DNA of 64,000 nucleotides from positions 2,392,501 through 2,456,500 of the forward strand of contig NZ_CP019437.1 in the NCBI RefSeq assembly GCF_001940525.2, in the 5' to 3' direction. Position numbers and translations under genes: made by a program. The stretch is from Thioclava nitratireducens. Its GTDB lineage: Bacteria; Pseudomonadota; Alphaproteobacteria; Rhodobacterales; Rhodobacteraceae. Below the pieces are notes generated by a model. The model was given only the letters and a program-made list of their open reading frames with translations. It ran no database searches and was not told where the DNA came from. Positions 8,313 through 17,980 of the stretch are shown piece by piece (the first letter of the stretch is position 1; each line of letters begins with the position of its first letter).

Positions 8313-9713
8313 TTACTCCTCGCCGCCGTCAAACTGGGCGACGCGGGCGCCGGCCTTGTTCGTGGTGACGACGCCGAGCGATTTGAGCTTGCGGTGCAGC
8401 GCCGAGCGCTCCATGCCGACGAAATTCGCGGTGCGCGAGATGTTGCCCCCGAAACGGTTGATCTGGGTGAGCAGATATTCGCGCTCGAACAGCTCGCGCG
8501 CCTCGCGCAGTGGAAGCGTTGCAAGCGCGCCGCCCAGAACGATGCGCCCTTCATCCGCCGGGCCTTCCTGGCCGGGCAATTCGCGCGCCTCGATCACGCC
8601 CGTGCCTTCCCCGAGGATCAGCACCCGCTCGATCACGTTGCGCAGCTGGCGGACGTTGCCGGGCCACTCCATCGTCTGCATCAGCGCCGCCGCCTCTTCC
8701 GAGATTTCTCGCAGCGGCAGGCCTTGGGTCTCGTTGAAGCCGCGCAGGAAATGGTCGGCCAGAAGCGGCACGTCCTCACGGCGCTCGGAGAGCGGCGGCA
8801 CCTCGATCGGCACCACGTTGAGCCGGTCGTAGAGCTCCTGCCGGAAATGCCCCTCGCGGATCTGTGCCGTCAGATCGCGGGTCGTCGACGAGATAACCCG
8901 CAGGTCGACGCGGACCTTGTCGGCCCCGCCCACACGCAGAAATTGCTGCTCGGTCAAGACGCGCAGGATCTTCGACTGCGTGCCGAGCGGCATCTCCGCC
9001 ACCTCGTCGAAATAGATCACGCCGCCATGGGCCTGCTCCAGCAAGCCCTTCTCGACGCCGCGCTCGGGCGTCTCGCGCCCGAAGAGGACCTCTTCCATCC
9101 GGTCGGGCTCGATCGAGGCGGAATTGACCGTGACGAAGGGCCCCGCCGCACGGGTCGAGAACTGGTGGATGTAGCGCGCGGCCATCTCCTTGCCCGAGCC
9201 CGGCTCGCCCGTCAGCATCACCCGGCCGTTGGACTTGGTCACCTTGTCGAGCTGATCCTTCAGCCGCCGGAACGCCGCCGAGTCGCCGATCATTTCGCCC
9301 GAGGACATGTCGCGGCGCTTGAGCGTCGAGTTCTCGCGCCGCAGCCGCGCCGTCTCCATCGCGCGGGAGATCACCACCATCAGCTGGTCGATGTTGAACG
9401 GCTTCTCGATGAAGTCGTAAGCGCCCTGCTTGATAGCCGCCACTGCGATCTCGATATTGCCGTGGCCCGAGATGATGATCACCGGCACGTCCGGATTGTC
9501 GCGCTTGACCGTCTTGAGGATGTCGATCCCGTCCATCTTGCTGTCCTTCAGCCAGATATCGAGGATCATCAGCGCCGGTTCCTGCGCGTTGATCTCGTCC
9601 ATGCACTCGTTGGAATTCGCCGCGAGGCGTGTCTTGAAGCCTTCGTCGCGCAGGATGTCGGCGATCAGCTCGCGGATGTCTTTCTCGTCGTCGACGATCA
9701 GAATGTCGCTCAT
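8313..9713 (-). CDS. ntrX: Nitrogen/redox response regulator NtrX (AAA+ type, lacking GAFTGA)
   Basis: A 466-residue response regulator: receiver domain at residues 1-120 with phospho-acceptor Asp in LMILDIWLKD, AAA+ ATPase at about 140-370 with Walker A GEPGSGKE, and a Fis-type helix-turn-helix at the C-terminus (NISRTANFVGMERSALHRKL). Where sigma-54 activators carry GAFTGA in loop L1, this protein reads LFGRETPERGVEKGLLEQAHGG, so the sigma-54 contact loop is absent. It should therefore act as a DNA-binding regulator independent of sigma-54. Its start overlaps the ntrY stop by four bases; NtrY is the expected kinase. Confidence 0.93.
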   Translation of the reverse strand: MSDILIVDDEKDIRELIADILRDEGFKTRLAANSNECMDEINAQEPALMILDIWLKDSKMDGIDILKTVKRDNPDVPVIIISGHGNIEIAVAAIKQGAYDFIEKPFNIDQLMVVISRAMETARLRRENSTLKRRDMSSGEMIGDSAAFRRLKDQLDKVTKSNGRVMLTGEPGSGKEMAARYIHQFSTRAAGPFVTVNSASIEPDRMEEVLFGRETPERGVEKGLLEQAHGGVIYFDEVAEMPLGTQSKILRVLTEQQFLRVGGADKVRVDLRVISSTTRDLTAQIREGHFRQELYDRLNVVPIEVPPLSERREDVPLLADHFLRGFNETQGLPLREISEEAAALMQTMEWPGNVRQLRNVIERVLILGEGTGVIEARELPGQEGPADEGRIVLGGALATLPLREARELFEREYLLTQINRFGGNISRTANFVGMERSALHRKLKSLGVVTTNKAGARVAQFDGGEE

Positions 9714-11995
9714 GTCACTTCCCCGGGGGCTTCGCCCCTCTCCTTGATGGCTCTGAGCGCTGCTCGGGCGCGTGGGAGCCTGATTTCGGCGAGCGCCCCG
9801 CGATGGGCGCCCTCTACGAAGGCGGGCGCGTCGCTCAGCGTCAACGTTCCACCATGTTCCTCGATGATCTTCTTGACGATGGGAAGACCCAGCCCGGTGC
9901 CTTTCTCGCGCGTCGTCACGTAAGGCTCGAACAGGCGTGAACGGTCCGGCGGCAGGCCGATCCCGTTATCCGCGATATGGATCGTCACGTGATCGGAGGC
10001 GACTTCCATATCGAGGCGCACCTCGGGCGCGTAGCCTTCCTCCACGTGCCCTTTTTCCGTATAGGATTCAATCGCTTCGCCCGCGTTCTTCACGAGGTTA
10101 GTCACCGCTTGCGAAATCATCGTCGCGTCCAGTTCGACGATCACCGGCTCGGTCGGGACATCCGTCACCAGTTTCGCGCCATGCAGGCTGTCTTGCTGCA
10201 AGGTCGCCGCATCGCGCACGAGCTGCGCAAGATCGTGATCGGCACGGTCGGGCTCGGGCATCCGGGCAAAGCGCGAGAACTCGTCCACGATGCGCCGCAA
10301 GTCATTGGTCTGGCGCACAATAACGCCGGTAAGCTGATTGAGCGTTTCTAGGTCTTCGCCCTCGGTCATCTTGCCGAACTTACGCTTGATCCGTTCGGCC
10401 GAGAGCTGGATCGGCGTGAGCGGGTTCTTGATCTCATGTGCGATGCGCCGCGCCACGTCGCCCCAGGCCGCCATCCGCTGCGCAGAGACCAGATCGGTCA
10501 CATCCTCGAACGCGACCACATAGCCCTCGGGCGTGCCCAGATCGTTGCGTCGAACGGCCATGCGCACCAGCAGGCTCTCCAGCCGCCCGCCGCGCGAAAT
10601 CCGGATTTCCTCCTGCGCAACTTCATTAAGACCGTCCTGCAACTTGTTGTAAATCGAGAGAAATTCTGGAACGGCGGTTGCAAGGTCGCGGGAATGATCG
10701 CTCACGCTATTGAGCGCCAGCAACTGCATAGCCGCCCGGTTCATGAAATCGATCCGCCCGTCGGCATCGAGTCCGATCACCCCCGAAGTCACCGAGGACA
10801 GCACGGAATCGAACAGGCGACGGCGTTCTTCCGTCTCGCGGTGATTCTCCATCAGGGCCATGCGCTGGCCCTTCAGTTGCCCGGTCATGCGGTTGAACGC
10901 CTCGCCAAGCGTCGCGATCTCGTCGTCGCCCTCGGCCTCGATCACCCGCGCGTCCAAATCACCCGCGCCGACCCGCTCCGCGGCGGCGGCGAGCCGCCCG
11001 ATCGGCCGAGACAGGCGCTCCGCGAACCACAGCCCCATCCAGAGCGCGGCGAGGATCAGGATCAGCGCGAAGCCGAAATAGACCAGCCCGAATTCGAAGA
11101 TGACGCGACCGCGAGCGCTCTCCAATTGCTGATAGAGCGTCACCGTCTCGCGCGTCTTGTCCAGCAGCGCGAGAATCTGCCCATCCACCTTGCGCGAGAT
11201 ATACAGATACCGATCCACGAAAGCGTCGAGCCGGATCAGCGCGCGCAGTTCCGAGTTCGGCCAATCCTCGATCAGCACCGTCTCGCCCTTCTGCGCCTCG
11301 ACGATGTCACGCGGAGAAGGTTCTTCGTAATCAAAGAGATAAGAGCGATCGCCGCGCGCGATGATGCGCCCCGTACCGTCGATCACATAGGCCTCTTTCA
11401 CGCCGCGCTGGATGCCCGCCTGCCCGGTAATGAGCAATTCGCGCAGCTCGCCATCCGACATGAAGGTCGACGCCTGCCGACGCAGGTCGAGGAAATTCGC
11501 GAGCGCCCGGCTGTCCTGCACCAGATCGCGCTTGTGCTCGGACTGATAGGCCTCGGCGGCCTGAAGCGAGGTGCCGACGACCGAGCGCACGCGGTCGGAA
11601 AACCACCCCTCGAGGCCGATATTCACGGTAAGGAACGCGAAGACTGCGACGAGGATCGTCGGCACCAGCGCAATGCCCGCGAAAACGCCCGTCAGGCGCA
11701 GGGTGAGCCGCGAGCCGGCGGAATGGGCGCGCCGGGCTGCGATGATCTGCACCAGCCGCATCAAAATCAGACCGGCGAGCAGCAGAAAATAGACGAAATC
11801 GGCGAGCAGGATCAGGCGCAGCGCGGTGCTGTCCGCCCCCTGTCCCAGGGGGCCGAGGACGATAAAGGTCGCAATCGCGAGTGCCGGGCCAAGCACCACC
11901 AGGCCGAAGGTGAACAGGTTGCGGACCCGCTTCTGGCGGCGAAAGCGCGCCAAACGGTCCCAGCCTGAGCGATATGCCGTGCTGCCCTGCACCAA
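9710..11995 (-). CDS. ntrY: Membrane sensor histidine kinase NtrY
   Basis: A 761-residue inner-membrane kinase that phosphorylates NtrX. There are two hydrophobic segments near residues 27-65 and one at about 85-110, then a roughly 180-residue periplasmic domain, a further helix near residues 300-325, HAMP, PAS, the H-box RRIAHEIKNPLTPIQLSAER and a HATPase domain ending in GTGLGLPIVKKIIEEHGG. The best-supported start is an unusual TTG at 11995 preceded by GAGGGGGCA; the next codon, GTG at 11992, is also possible. It follows ntrC by about 70 bases. Confidence 0.92.
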   Translation of the reverse strand: MVQGSTAYRSGWDRLARFRRQKRVRNLFTFGLVVLGPALAIATFIVLGPLGQGADSTALRLILLADFVYFLLLAGLILMRLVQIIAARRAHSAGSRLTLRLTGVFAGIALVPTILVAVFAFLTVNIGLEGWFSDRVRSVVGTSLQAAEAYQSEHKRDLVQDSRALANFLDLRRQASTFMSDGELRELLITGQAGIQRGVKEAYVIDGTGRIIARGDRSYLFDYEEPSPRDIVEAQKGETVLIEDWPNSELRALIRLDAFVDRYLYISRKVDGQILALLDKTRETVTLYQQLESARGRVIFEFGLVYFGFALILILAALWMGLWFAERLSRPIGRLAAAAERVGAGDLDARVIEAEGDDEIATLGEAFNRMTGQLKGQRMALMENHRETEERRRLFDSVLSSVTSGVIGLDADGRIDFMNRAAMQLLALNSVSDHSRDLATAVPEFLSIYNKLQDGLNEVAQEEIRISRGGRLESLLVRMAVRRNDLGTPEGYVVAFEDVTDLVSAQRMAAWGDVARRIAHEIKNPLTPIQLSAERIKRKFGKMTEGEDLETLNQLTGVIVRQTNDLRRIVDEFSRFARMPEPDRADHDLAQLVRDAATLQQDSLHGAKLVTDVPTEPVIVELDATMISQAVTNLVKNAGEAIESYTEKGHVEEGYAPEVRLDMEVASDHVTIHIADNGIGLPPDRSRLFEPYVTTREKGTGLGLPIVKKIIEEHGGTLTLSDAPAFVEGAHRGALAEIRLPRARAALRAIKERGEAPGEVT

Positions 11996-12064
11996 TGCCC
12001 CCTCATTCCGGGCTGAAGCTCGCGAATCCGTTAGACGGAAAAGCCACAGGCCCCTGTTGCGGGT

Positions 12065-13435
12065 TTACATCAGTTTGCGGCGCCGTGTCACCTGAATATC
12101 CAGATCAGTGATCTTTTTCCGCAACGTATTGCGGTTGATGCCGAGCAAATCGGCACATCTGGCTTGATTGCCGCCGGTTGCATCCAAGGCGATTTCGATC
12201 AGCGGCGCCTCCATTTCCTTCAAAATCCGGTCGTAGAGGCCCGGCGGTGGCAGCGTGCCGCCGTGAAGGTCGAAATAGCGCCGCAGGTGGCGTGCGATGG
12301 AGGAGGACAACTTCTCGCCCTCGCCGCCCTGACGTAGCGGCTCGATCGCGGGCTGGTTGCCCAGCACGAATTCCGCCTCGGCCCGGGTGATTTCCTCTTC
12401 GGGCGAGGTCACGGCAAGCCGGCGGATCGTGTTCTCCAGCTGGCGCACGTTGCCGGGCCAGGAATAGGCGCGCACGAGTTGCAGCGCCTCGGGCGTGAAA
12501 CGGCGCAGCCCCAGCCCATCACGCTCGGCGCGGGCAAGGAAATGCTCGGCCAGAAGCGGGATATCCTCGACCCGCTCGCGCAGGCTCGGCACGTTCAGCG
12601 TCACGCCGCCCAGCCGGTAGAACAGGTCCTGACGGAACTTGCCCGCCTCCATCAGCCCCGCGAGGTCGATCTGCGTCGTCGCCATGATACGCGGTGCGGG
12701 ATCGGGCAGCGCGTCGAGCATACGCACGATCCGCGCCTGCGTCTCGTCGTCGTAATCGCCGACCTCGTCGAAAACGAGCGAGCCACCTTTGGCCTTCGCC
12801 ACCAGTGCCGCGGGGCCGTCCGCGCCCTGCAGATCGCCTGCCTGCGCCACCACGAAGGGAAGCGTGCGGCGGTCGGAAAAGTCGTGAATAGCCTTCGCGA
12901 TGAGGGACTTGCCGGTGCCGCTCTCACCCGCGATCAGCACCGCGAGATCGGCATTCATCACCCGCGCAACGAGCCGGTAAAGCTCCTGCATCGCAGGCGT
13001 GCGCCCGACCAGCGGCAGATCGCCCGCATCGGCGCGTCCGTCGATCTCGCGCGGCGCGGTCGGACTGCGGCGTTTCTGCTCCAGCGCCTTTTGCGCGCGC
13101 TTCATCAGGTCGGGCAGATCGAACGGTTTGGGCAGATAGTCGTAAGCCTCGGCCTCGGCCGCCTGAATCGCGGTCATTATCGTGTTCTGCGCCGAGATCA
13201 CGATGACCGGCAGGCCGGGACGCTCCTCGGATATCTTCGGCAACGCCTCCAGCCCGTTCCCGTCGGGCATCATGACGTCGGAAATCACCAGATCACCCTT
13301 GCCCTCTTCGACCCACCGCATCAGCGTCACGAGCGAGGCCGTGGCGTGAACCTTGCAGCCCGCACGGGTAAGCGCCTGGGTCAGAACGGTGCGGATTGTG
13401 CGATCGTCATCCGCGACAAGTACGGTGCCGTCCAT
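12065..13435 (-). CDS. ntrC: Nitrogen regulation protein NtrC (Rhodobacter type, lacking GAFTGA)
   Basis: A 456-residue response regulator of nitrogen assimilation. It has a receiver domain with Asp in [13 protein letters not shown], an AAA+ domain with Walker [10 protein letters not shown], and a Fis-type DNA-binding end ([20 protein letters not shown]). The GAFTGA loop is missing: the sequence goes from VAQAGDLQG to [10 protein letters not shown] with a clear deletion. Rhodobacter capsulatus NtrC has the same deletion and activates sigma-70 RNA polymerase, so this protein is inferred to work the same way. NtrB, encoded four bases upstream, is its kinase. Confidence 0.94.
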   Translation of the reverse strand: MDGTVLVADDDRTIRTVLTQALTRAGCKVHATASLVTLMRWVEEGKGDLVISDVMMPDGNGLEALPKISEERPGLPVIVISAQNTIMTAIQAAEAEAYDYLPKPFDLPDLMKRAQKALEQKRRSPTAPREIDGRADAGDLPLVGRTPAMQELYRLVARVMNADLAVLIAGESGTGKSLIAKAIHDFSDRRTLPFVVAQAGDLQGADGPAALVAKAKGGSLVFDEVGDYDDETQARIVRMLDALPDPAPRIMATTQIDLAGLMEAGKFRQDLFYRLGGVTLNVPSLRERVEDIPLLAEHFLARAERDGLGLRRFTPEALQLVRAYSWPGNVRQLENTIRRLAVTSPEEEITRAEAEFVLGNQPAIEPLRQGGEGEKLSSSIARHLRRYFDLHGGTLPPPGLYDRILKEMEAPLIEIALDATGGNQARCADLLGINRNTLRKKITDLDIQVTRRRKLM

Positions 13436-13438
13436 GGA

Positions 13439-14506
13439 TCAGGCCTCCTTCGGCGCAACGGGAAGTGAAATGCGAAACCGGGTCTTGCCCGGGACCGAGT
13501 CGAGCGTGACCCAGCCGTCGTGATCATTGATGATCTTCGAGACAAGGGCGAGACCGAGCCCGGTCCCGTTCTCGCGACCCGAGACGAAGGGCTCGAAGAT
13601 CTCGTTGGAGATTTCCGGCGGAATACCGGGGCCGTCGTCGATGATCTCGATCTGCAGCGGCAAGGGCTGCCCCGATCCATCGGCGCGACGCAGACGCAGG
13701 CTGTGTTCGTAGAAGGTACGGATCTTGATATTCCCAGCTCCTTCAGAGGCTTCTGCGGCGTTTTTCAACAGGTTCAGGAAGACTTGAGTCAACTGATCCG
13801 CATCGCCCAGCGTCGGCGGCAGCGAGGGATCGTAATCTTCCGTAATCGCCATATGCGCGCCGAAACCCACACCTGCGGATTTGCGTGCGCGGTCGAGTAC
13901 GTCATGGATATTGACCGGCTTCTTCTCGGGCGCACGGACGTTGCCGAACTGTTCGACCTGCTCGAGTAGCTTCACGATCCGGCGCGTCTCGTCGACGATC
14001 AGGTCCGTTAATTCAAGGTCTTCTCCGGACAAGTTCATGCTCAGAAGCTGTGCCGCCCCGGCGATCCCGGCGAGCGGGTTCTTGATCTCATGGGCCAACA
14101 TCTCCGCCATACCGATGGCCGAGCGCGCCGCCGATTTCACGAGACTGGCGCGGCCCAGCCGGTCAGCCAGTTCGCGCGGCTCGATCAGCAGCAACACCCG
14201 GTCGGGGTCTTCGCCCACCGGCGCAGCCTGAAGGTTGCATTGCACCGGGGCTTTCTCGCCCGTCGTCAGCTCGACATCGTTAACGAAGAGAGAGGCGCGG
14301 TTCTTCCGAACCCGGTAGAAGATCTCCTCCAAAGGCGCCGAAATCGCGAGCCTTTCACCGATCGCCTTACCCCTCAGCGCCTTGGCAGACAGGTTAAGGA
14401 ACAGCTCGGCGGCCGGGTTCACCTCGTCGACAAGATCATCGCCGTCGATCAGCAAAGCCGGGGTCGGCAGCGAAGTCCAGATTATGCCGGGGGCCGGAAG
14501 GTTCAT
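13439..14506 (-). CDS. ntrB: Nitrogen sensor histidine kinase/phosphatase NtrB
   Basis: A 355-residue soluble two-component kinase. An N-terminal PAS domain (ALLIDGDDLVDEVNPAAELF) is followed by the H-box MLAHEIKNPLAGIAGAAQLL and a HATPase domain (N-box NLLKNAAEAS, G-box DDGPGIP and GTGLGLALVSKII). It phosphorylates or dephosphorylates NtrC according to the PII state. The start at 14506 gives an ATGA overlap with the dusB stop; a longer frame to 14611 would lie inside dusB and has no homology. Confidence 0.94.
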   Translation of the reverse strand: MNLPAPGIIWTSLPTPALLIDGDDLVDEVNPAAELFLNLSAKALRGKAIGERLAISAPLEEIFYRVRKNRASLFVNDVELTTGEKAPVQCNLQAAPVGEDPDRVLLLIEPRELADRLGRASLVKSAARSAIGMAEMLAHEIKNPLAGIAGAAQLLSMNLSGEDLELTDLIVDETRRIVKLLEQVEQFGNVRAPEKKPVNIHDVLDRARKSAGVGFGAHMAITEDYDPSLPPTLGDADQLTQVFLNLLKNAAEASEGAGNIKIRTFYEHSLRLRRADGSGQPLPLQIEIIDDGPGIPPEISNEIFEPFVSGRENGTGLGLALVSKIINDHDGWVTLDSVPGKTRFRISLPVAPKEA

Positions 14507-15483
14507 GCGGCGCACCTTTCGCCGAAAGCGCGCTCGATTAGCGCCAAGGTCGCCTCCGGCGTTTCGCTGACCATCAACTCGGCGCGCAGCGGCGCGTTCG
14601 CCGCCTCGCAATACCAGCCCAGATGCTTGCGCGCGAGACGCAGCCCGAGATCACGGCCGTAGAAGCTCAAGATCGCCTCGTAATGTTCTGAAATATAATC
14701 GCAAAGGGCGTTTCCGTACGGAACCTGCGGCTTCGGCGATCCGAAGATTTCATGACCGATTTCAGCCAGGCGCCACGGTGCGCCCTGCGCCCCACGCCCG
14801 ACCATCACGCCCGCCGCGCCCGATTGCGCAAGCGCTGCGCGAGCGGAATTCGCATCGACCACGTCGCCATTGGCGATCACCGGGATCGAGACCGCCTCGA
14901 CCGTCTCGGCAATCGCCTCCCAGTCGGCGCTGCCTTTGTAGAACTGCATCCGGGTGCGCCCATGCACGACGATCATCTTCACGCCCGCAGCCTCTGCCCG
15001 GCGCGCGATCTCGGCCGCGTTATGCGTATCGTCACACCAGCCCAGCCGCATCTTCAGTGTCACCGGCAGATCGACCGCGCCCACCGTCGCCTCGATCAGA
15101 CGCAGCGCGTGATCTGGATCGCGCATCAGCGCCGAGCCCGAGGCCCCGCCCGTCACCTTCTTGGCCGGGCAGCCCATATTGATGTCGATGATCCGCGCCC
15201 CCATGCCGGCGACCATTTTCGCGGCTTCGGCCATCGGCTCGGGCTCACGGCCCGCCAATTGCACCGAGGTCGGAAGCTCCAGCCCCATCTCGACCCGGGC
15301 CTTCGCGCGCACGGAGGGCTTCGCCGTCAGCATCTCACCCGAGGCCACCATCTCGGACACGACGAGACCCGCGCCGAAGCGCGCCACCATCCGCCGGAAC
15401 GGAAGGTCGGTGATCCCCGCCATCGGCGCGAGGAAGACCGGAGGGGTCAATGTGATATCGTCGAGAACCAAATTCTGCGGCAC
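14503..15483 (-). CDS. dusB: tRNA-dihydrouridine synthase DusB (NifR3)
   Basis: An FMN-dependent enzyme that reduces uridine in the tRNA D-loop. Motifs are PVFLAPMAGITDLPFRR near the N-terminus, the family signature IDINMGCPAKKVTGGASGSALM with the catalytic Cys, and VHGRTRMQFYKGSADW. First gene of the ntrBCYX operon, as nifR3 is in Rhodobacter capsulatus. I chose GTG at 15483 (326 residues), with AGGACA six bases upstream. A longer frame starts with TTG at 15531, but that lies upstream of the predicted transcription start. Confidence 0.9.
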   Translation of the reverse strand: MPQNLVLDDITLTPPVFLAPMAGITDLPFRRMVARFGAGLVVSEMVASGEMLTAKPSVRAKARVEMGLELPTSVQLAGREPEPMAEAAKMVAGMGARIIDINMGCPAKKVTGGASGSALMRDPDHALRLIEATVGAVDLPVTLKMRLGWCDDTHNAAEIARRAEAAGVKMIVVHGRTRMQFYKGSADWEAIAETVEAVSIPVIANGDVVDANSARAALAQSGAAGVMVGRGAQGAPWRLAEIGHEIFGSPKPQVPYGNALCDYISEHYEAILSFYGRDLGLRLARKHLGWYCEAANAPLRAELMVSETPEATLALIERAFGERCAA

Positions 15484-15512
15484 GGAGACTGTCCTGTTAC
15501 GCGTCTTCCTTC

Positions 15513-15541
15513 GAATTAGGCGTTTGACCAAAGAATCACAA
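15513..15541 (-). promoter_or_regulatory. Predicted sigma-70-type promoter of the dusB-ntr operon
   Basis: On the minus strand TTGTGA (15541-15536) and TAATTC (15518-15513) are separated by exactly 17 bases. The expected start point is near 15506, giving a leader of about 23 bases to the GTG start of dusB. Sequence match only. Confidence 0.45.
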
Positions 15542-15700
15542 TTGCGTCCAGCCCTTTTTAGGTGGGAAAATCAGCATCCGCCTATTTTTTAATCACCGGG
15601 CCGTGGCCAGTTGTCACATCCCGCAGCGTCTCGCGTCCAGCGGCACCGATTGCGCAAAGTCGCGTCTTCGCCTAAGCCCTTGGGCGATCAGGGAGGCGCC

Positions 15701-16828
15701 ATGAGCAACGCCATCATCATCGTCGCCGCCGGGCGCGGCACCCGCGCCGGCGGAGAAACCCCGAAGCAATGGCAGAGCCTCGCGGGGCAGCCGGTGCTGG
15801 CCCATACCGTCGCCGCTTTCGAAGGCATCGGACGCATCGTCGTGGTGCTGCATCCCGAGGACATGACGCGCGGCGTCGCGCTGTTTCAGGGCAAGGTCGC
15901 GCTGTGTGCGGGCGGTGCCAGCCGCGACGCCTCGGTGCGCAATGCGCTGGAGATGCTCGAGGGCTCGGGCGTCGATAAGGTGCTGATCCATGACGGCGCA
16001 CGCCCGCTGGTGAGCCGCGCAGTGATCGACGCCGTGCTCGAGGCGCTGGACAGCACACAGGCGGCAGCCCCCGCCCTGCCCGTGTCGGATGCACTCTGGA
16101 CCGGCGAGAACGGTCAGGTCACGGGCACGCAGGACCGCAACGGGCTCTACCGCGCGCAGACCCCGCAGGGCTTCGATTTCGACGCGATCCTCAGCGCGCA
16201 CCGCGCCCATCCCGGCGGGTCCGCCGATGACGTGGAAGTGGCCCGCGCGGCGGGTCTATCGGTTGCGATCACGCGCGGCTCGGAGGACAATCTGAAGATC
16301 ACCTACCCGGAGGATTTCGCCCGGGCCGAGAGACTGTTGGGAGACAAGATGGATATCCGTTTGGGTCATGGTTACGACGTGCACGCGTTCGAGCCGGGCG
16401 ATCACGTGACGCTCTGCGGGGTCGCGGTGCCGCATGACAAGAAGCTCAAGGGCCATTCCGATGCCGATGTGGGCATGCACGCGCTGACCGATGCGATCTA
16501 TGGCGCGCTGGCCGAGGGCGATATCGGGCGGCATTTCCCGCCATCGGACCCGCGGTGGAAGGGCGCGGCGTCCGAGATTTTCCTCGACCACGCGGTGAAA
16601 CTGGCCGAAGCACGAGGCTTCCGTCTGGGCAATGCCGATGTCACGCTGATCTGCGAGCGTCCCAAGATCGGCCCGCATGCCACTGAAATGGCACAGGTTC
16701 TGGCGCGCATCATCGGGATCGAGCCGGGCCGGATCTCGGTCAAGGCCACCACCTCCGAACGTCTGGGCTTCACCGGGCGCGAGGAAGGCATCGCCGCCAT
16801 CGCCACTGCCACGCTGATCAAGGAGTAA
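15701..16828 (+). CDS. ispDF: Bifunctional IspD/IspF isoprenoid enzyme
   Basis: A 375-residue fusion of two non-consecutive enzymes of the methylerythritol phosphate pathway. Residues 1 to about 215 are IspD, which transfers CMP to methylerythritol phosphate ([19 protein letters not shown] nucleotide-binding loop). Residues 217-375 are IspF, the 2C-methyl-D-erythritol 2,4-cyclodiphosphate synthase, with metal ligands in GYDVHAF and GHSDADV. Fusion is usual in many alphaproteobacteria. The start at 15701 is preceded by GGGAGGCGCC. pgpA follows after four bases. Confidence 0.96.
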   Translation: MSNAIIIVAAGRGTRAGGETPKQWQSLAGQPVLAHTVAAFEGIGRIVVVLHPEDMTRGVALFQGKVALCAGGASRDASVRNALEMLEGSGVDKVLIHDGARPLVSRAVIDAVLEALDSTQAAAPALPVSDALWTGENGQVTGTQDRNGLYRAQTPQGFDFDAILSAHRAHPGGSADDVEVARAAGLSVAITRGSEDNLKITYPEDFARAERLLGDKMDIRLGHGYDVHAFEPGDHVTLCGVAVPHDKKLKGHSDADVGMHALTDAIYGALAEGDIGRHFPPSDPRWKGAASEIFLDHAVKLAEARGFRLGNADVTLICERPKIGPHATEMAQVLARIIGIEPGRISVKATTSERLGFTGREEGIAAIATATLIKE

Positions 16829-16832
16829 CGCC

Positions 16833-17342
16833 ATGCTGCGCGCCATCAACACGGTCGGATTTGTCGGCTTGCTGAAACCCGCGCCGGGCACCTGGGGCTC
16901 GCTGGTGGCGGTGCTGGTCGGTTGGGCGATCGAACATTGGCTGGGCTTTATCCCGCTGGTGATCGCCACGGTCGCGGTCACCGCACTCGGCTTCTGGTCG
17001 GTGCGCGCGCAACTGGGCGACAGCAGCGACGACCCCTCCGAGATCGTCATCGACGAGGTAGCGGGCCAATGGGTGGCACTCCTGTTCCCGGCCTTCGGCT
17101 TCTGGCAGCGCGGCCTCTCCACCGGCGTCGATCTGCATATGGTCTGGCCCGGCCCGGTCGCGGCCTTCCTGCTGTTCCGGCTGTTCGACATCTGGAAGCC
17201 GTGGCTCGTGGGCCGCGCCGATCGCCGCCATGACGCGACGGGCGTGATGCTGGACGATATCTGGGCGGGGGTCTTTGCCGGGATCGTGTCGATCATCCTC
17301 GCAGGGCTCTATCACATCGTCTTTCTGGGCATGATGGGATGA
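16833..17342 (+). CDS. pgpA: Phosphatidylglycerophosphatase A
   Basis: A 169-residue membrane enzyme that dephosphorylates phosphatidylglycerol phosphate in phospholipid synthesis. The N-terminal LKPAPGTWGSL and the acidic metal-binding segment DDPSEIVIDEVAGQWVAL are the PgpA signature, and RLFDIWKPW and the late MLDDIWAGVFAGI are also typical. Three to four hydrophobic segments. It lies between ispDF and pncC in a tight operon and overlaps pncC by four bases. Confidence 0.94.
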   Translation: MLRAINTVGFVGLLKPAPGTWGSLVAVLVGWAIEHWLGFIPLVIATVAVTALGFWSVRAQLGDSSDDPSEIVIDEVAGQWVALLFPAFGFWQRGLSTGVDLHMVWPGPVAAFLLFRLFDIWKPWLVGRADRRHDATGVMLDDIWAGVFAGIVSIILAGLYHIVFLGMMG

Positions 17343-17812
17343 GCCGCGCCTCCGACGTTCTCGACGCCTGCGAGGCGCGCGGTCTTATGGTCGCCACCGC
17401 CGAGAGCTGCACCGGCGGCATGGTCGCCGCAGCCCTTACCGATATTCCGGGATCGTCGGCGGTGGTGGAGCGCGGCTTCGTCACCTACACCAATGACGCC
17501 AAACGCGAGATGCTGGGCGTCAGCGCGGAAAGCCTCGACGCCCATGGCGCGGTCTCCGAGGAGGTCGCGCGCGAGATGGCCGAGGGCGCGCTGCGCCACT
17601 CCCACGCCCAGCTCGCGGTCGCGATCACCGGGATCGCAGGCCCCGGCGGGTCGGAGTTCAAACCCGAGGGCCGCGTCTGCTTCGGCCTCGCCCGAAACGG
17701 CGCCGAAACGCAGGTCGAGACAGTCGAATTCGGCGCGCTCGGCCGCGACATCGTGCGCGAAGCGGCCCGCGATCATGCGCTGAGCCTGCTGCTGCAAGCC
17801 GCCAAAAGCTGA
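17339..17812 (+). CDS. pncC: CinA C-terminal domain protein, nicotinamide-nucleotide amidohydrolase
   Basis: A 157-residue stand-alone CinA C-terminal domain. It deamidates nicotinamide mononucleotide to nicotinic acid mononucleotide in pyridine-nucleotide recycling. Recognised by TAESCTGGMVAAALTDIPGSS near residue 20 and by AVAITGIAGPGGS near residue 95. It lacks the N-terminal COG1058 half of full-length CinA. Last gene of the ispDF-pgpA-pncC operon, with a four-base overlap at its start. Confidence 0.92.
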   Translation: MSRASDVLDACEARGLMVATAESCTGGMVAAALTDIPGSSAVVERGFVTYTNDAKREMLGVSAESLDAHGAVSEEVAREMAEGALRHSHAQLAVAITGIAGPGGSEFKPEGRVCFGLARNGAETQVETVEFGALGRDIVREAARDHALSLLLQAAKS

Positions 17813-17980
17813 CTCACTTCCGCCCATCAATCGCGCATACCGGGAAAAATCTGCCCAATTTGCGCGCAGTTTCCAAAGTGACGCGCATTTGAGCGGCCTG
17901 CGCGGAAATTGTCCCTTTATTGCGCGCGGCGCTTATGGCCCCTGCCCCTCCAGAGGGATTTCCGAGGAGGATGTGAGCAA
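17813..17980 (+). other. Intergenic region upstream of amtB
   Basis: This 168-base stretch should hold the amtB promoter. It contains recurrent TTTGCGC/TTGCGCGC words around 17858, 17888 and 17920, but no sigma-54 TGGCAC-N5-TTGC element. That absence fits a nitrogen-control circuit working without sigma-54. I cannot define a binding site with confidence. Confidence 0.3.

Noticed and set aside
17813..17980. Sigma-54 promoter for amtB
   Set aside because: No TGGCAC-N5-TTGC pattern; the local regulators also lack the sigma-54 contact loop.
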